In this document: positions 63,301 through 64,000 of the stretch, in pieces
Position numbering within the stretch: the stretch's first letter is position 1
Layout: every line of letters begins with the position of its first letter
NCBI GenBank assembly: GCA_003993805.1
Contig: RSEF01000001.1
Location: 152,581,452-152,645,451, forward strand
Reading direction: 5' to 3'
DNA from: Himantopus leucocephalus
Taxonomy: Eukaryota > Chordata > Aves > Charadriiformes > Recurvirostridae
DNA length: 64,000 nucleotides
Translations under genes and position numbers: made by a program
The notes under the pieces: generated by a model
What the model was told of the DNA's origin: nothing
Database searches by the model: none
Seen by the model: only the letters and a program-made list of their open reading frames with translations

Positions 63301-63836
63301 CAATTTTTCCCCCAAAATAACGATCTTAATAATATAACATATATTTGCTGTGTTCGTCAGGCTTGCTGACACAGATGAGCTTTTTTAAAATGTATATGTG
63401 CTAGACAGGAGTAGGGAACTACAGAAATGTCTGCAAGAGTGTGAAGAAAATTAGGGAGCCTGAAATAGGTGATTTCACAGTGTCAATAGAAAAAAATCTA
63501 AATAGCTGTGAGAGATTACTTAAGGATTTCAAGGGCCAATGGAAAGACGCAGGATGAGAAACACTTACAGAACCACAGCATTTGAGTGGTGTGGGCTGTG
63601 GAGCGATAGCAATGAACAGGAGAGCTTTGGAGAGTTTTTTGGGGAGAGAAAAAAAATCATTAAAATTTTCCTAAAATTCTTTTAGGACTAGCTATGCGAG
63701 CGAAATATGTTTCAAGTGGGATAACTGAAGGACAGAAGTCTTCAGTTACTGGAAGAGAAATGTGAAACTATTTTGTGATGTTTCCAGAAAAAATCATAGA
63801 GGTTTAGACTTGAAGAGCAGAACATTGTCTTTGTAG
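51313..63836. other. 12.5-kb AT-rich gene desert without recognisable repeats
   Basis: Strongly AT-rich on both strands, with stop codons so frequent that no frame exceeds about 90 codons. No CR1 or LTR piece seen. Only minor features: a TTAATTAAT run near 60046-60064, a (GCAA)n near 58231-58249 and a short palindrome at 58997-59013. Could contain conserved non-coding elements, but that cannot be judged from one genome. Confidence 0.5.
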
Positions 63837-64000
63837 AACCACCTCACCGCACTGCAGACTGAAGAGGAAAGACCAGTCACATCAGGAGAGATGCAGGAGC
63901 TGAGTAAGGCAGCTCAGTCTGCTCCCTGTATAACAACCAGCACACTTAAGGAAAAATGACAGCTGATAGTAGTAGGCGACCCTCTTCTGAAAGGTATGGA
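63837..64000 (+). mobile_element. Decayed CR1-type retrotransposon ORF1 fragment (SGNH/esterase region), truncated by window end
   Basis: In one frame from 63837: HLTALQTEEERPVTSGEM, then ELSKAAQSAPCITTST, an in-frame TGA at 63957-63959, then LIVVGDPLLKGM. The last block corresponds to the GDSLLRG motif at the start of the esterase (SGNH hydrolase) domain known from CR1-like ORF1 proteins; here the catalytic Ser position reads Pro. Preceding and internal stops show that it is dead. The rest of the element must lie right of the window. Confidence 0.75.

Noticed and set aside
51313..63836. PRKX or other upstream-neighbour exons
   Set aside because: Looked for kinase motifs expected from the human gene order (MXRA5-PRKX) and saw none in any frame.

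Overview
The window is vertebrate nuclear DNA, almost certainly from a bird. It carries many 5'-truncated CR1 non-LTR retrotransposon copies ending in the typical ATTCTATGATTCT-type tail, and one solo LTR of an avian endogenous retrovirus. Its only recognisable protein-coding gene is the 5' half of MXRA5 (matrix-remodelling-associated 5, adlican), on the minus strand. Gap sizes (693, 1000 and 10 N) and five single N's flanked by duplicated sequence point to a draft short-read scaffold.

Layout. 1-11,460: MXRA5, running right to left. Coding exons are 11349-11156, 8792-8663, 8366-7976 and the 5,025-bp exon 5390-366, with phases 2, 0 and 1 that join in frame. The remaining 3' exons, which should encode most of the Ig domains, lie beyond base 1. 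A GC-rich first exon is preceded by a TATA-like and pyrimidine-rich core promoter. 12,860-13,407: a dense CpG island with opposed CCAAT boxes and GC boxes that ends in an assembly gap; its gene, if any, is unknown. 14,101-34,990: AT-rich intergenic DNA with two CR1 pieces, a solo LTR (about 33.4-34.0 kb), microsatellites and three duplicated blocks at single-N joins. 34,993-46,800: a visibly GC-richer segment bounded by a 1000-N gap at one end and a 10-N gap at the other, both embedded in CR1. It holds several CR1 copies, a small CpG-rich patch, a CTCF-like motif and a 62-bp tandem repeat, but no recognisable gene. 47-64 kb: AT-rich, gene-poor DNA with two more CR1 copies; a decayed CR1-type ORF1 (SGNH/esterase region) begins at the right edge.

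How it works together. MXRA5 is a secreted LRR/Ig proteoglycan-like matrix protein, and everything to its right is its upstream intergenic region. In human the next gene upstream is PRKX, but no PRKX exon was recognised here. No bacterial-type features, CRISPR arrays, tRNAs or rRNAs were seen. I did not find a convincing new biological system. The most noteworthy items are the orphan CpG island, the GC-rich block between two repeat-embedded gaps (possible mis-scaffolding), the TAATCC-bearing repeat family and a perfect 19-bp hairpin at a CR1 truncation point.
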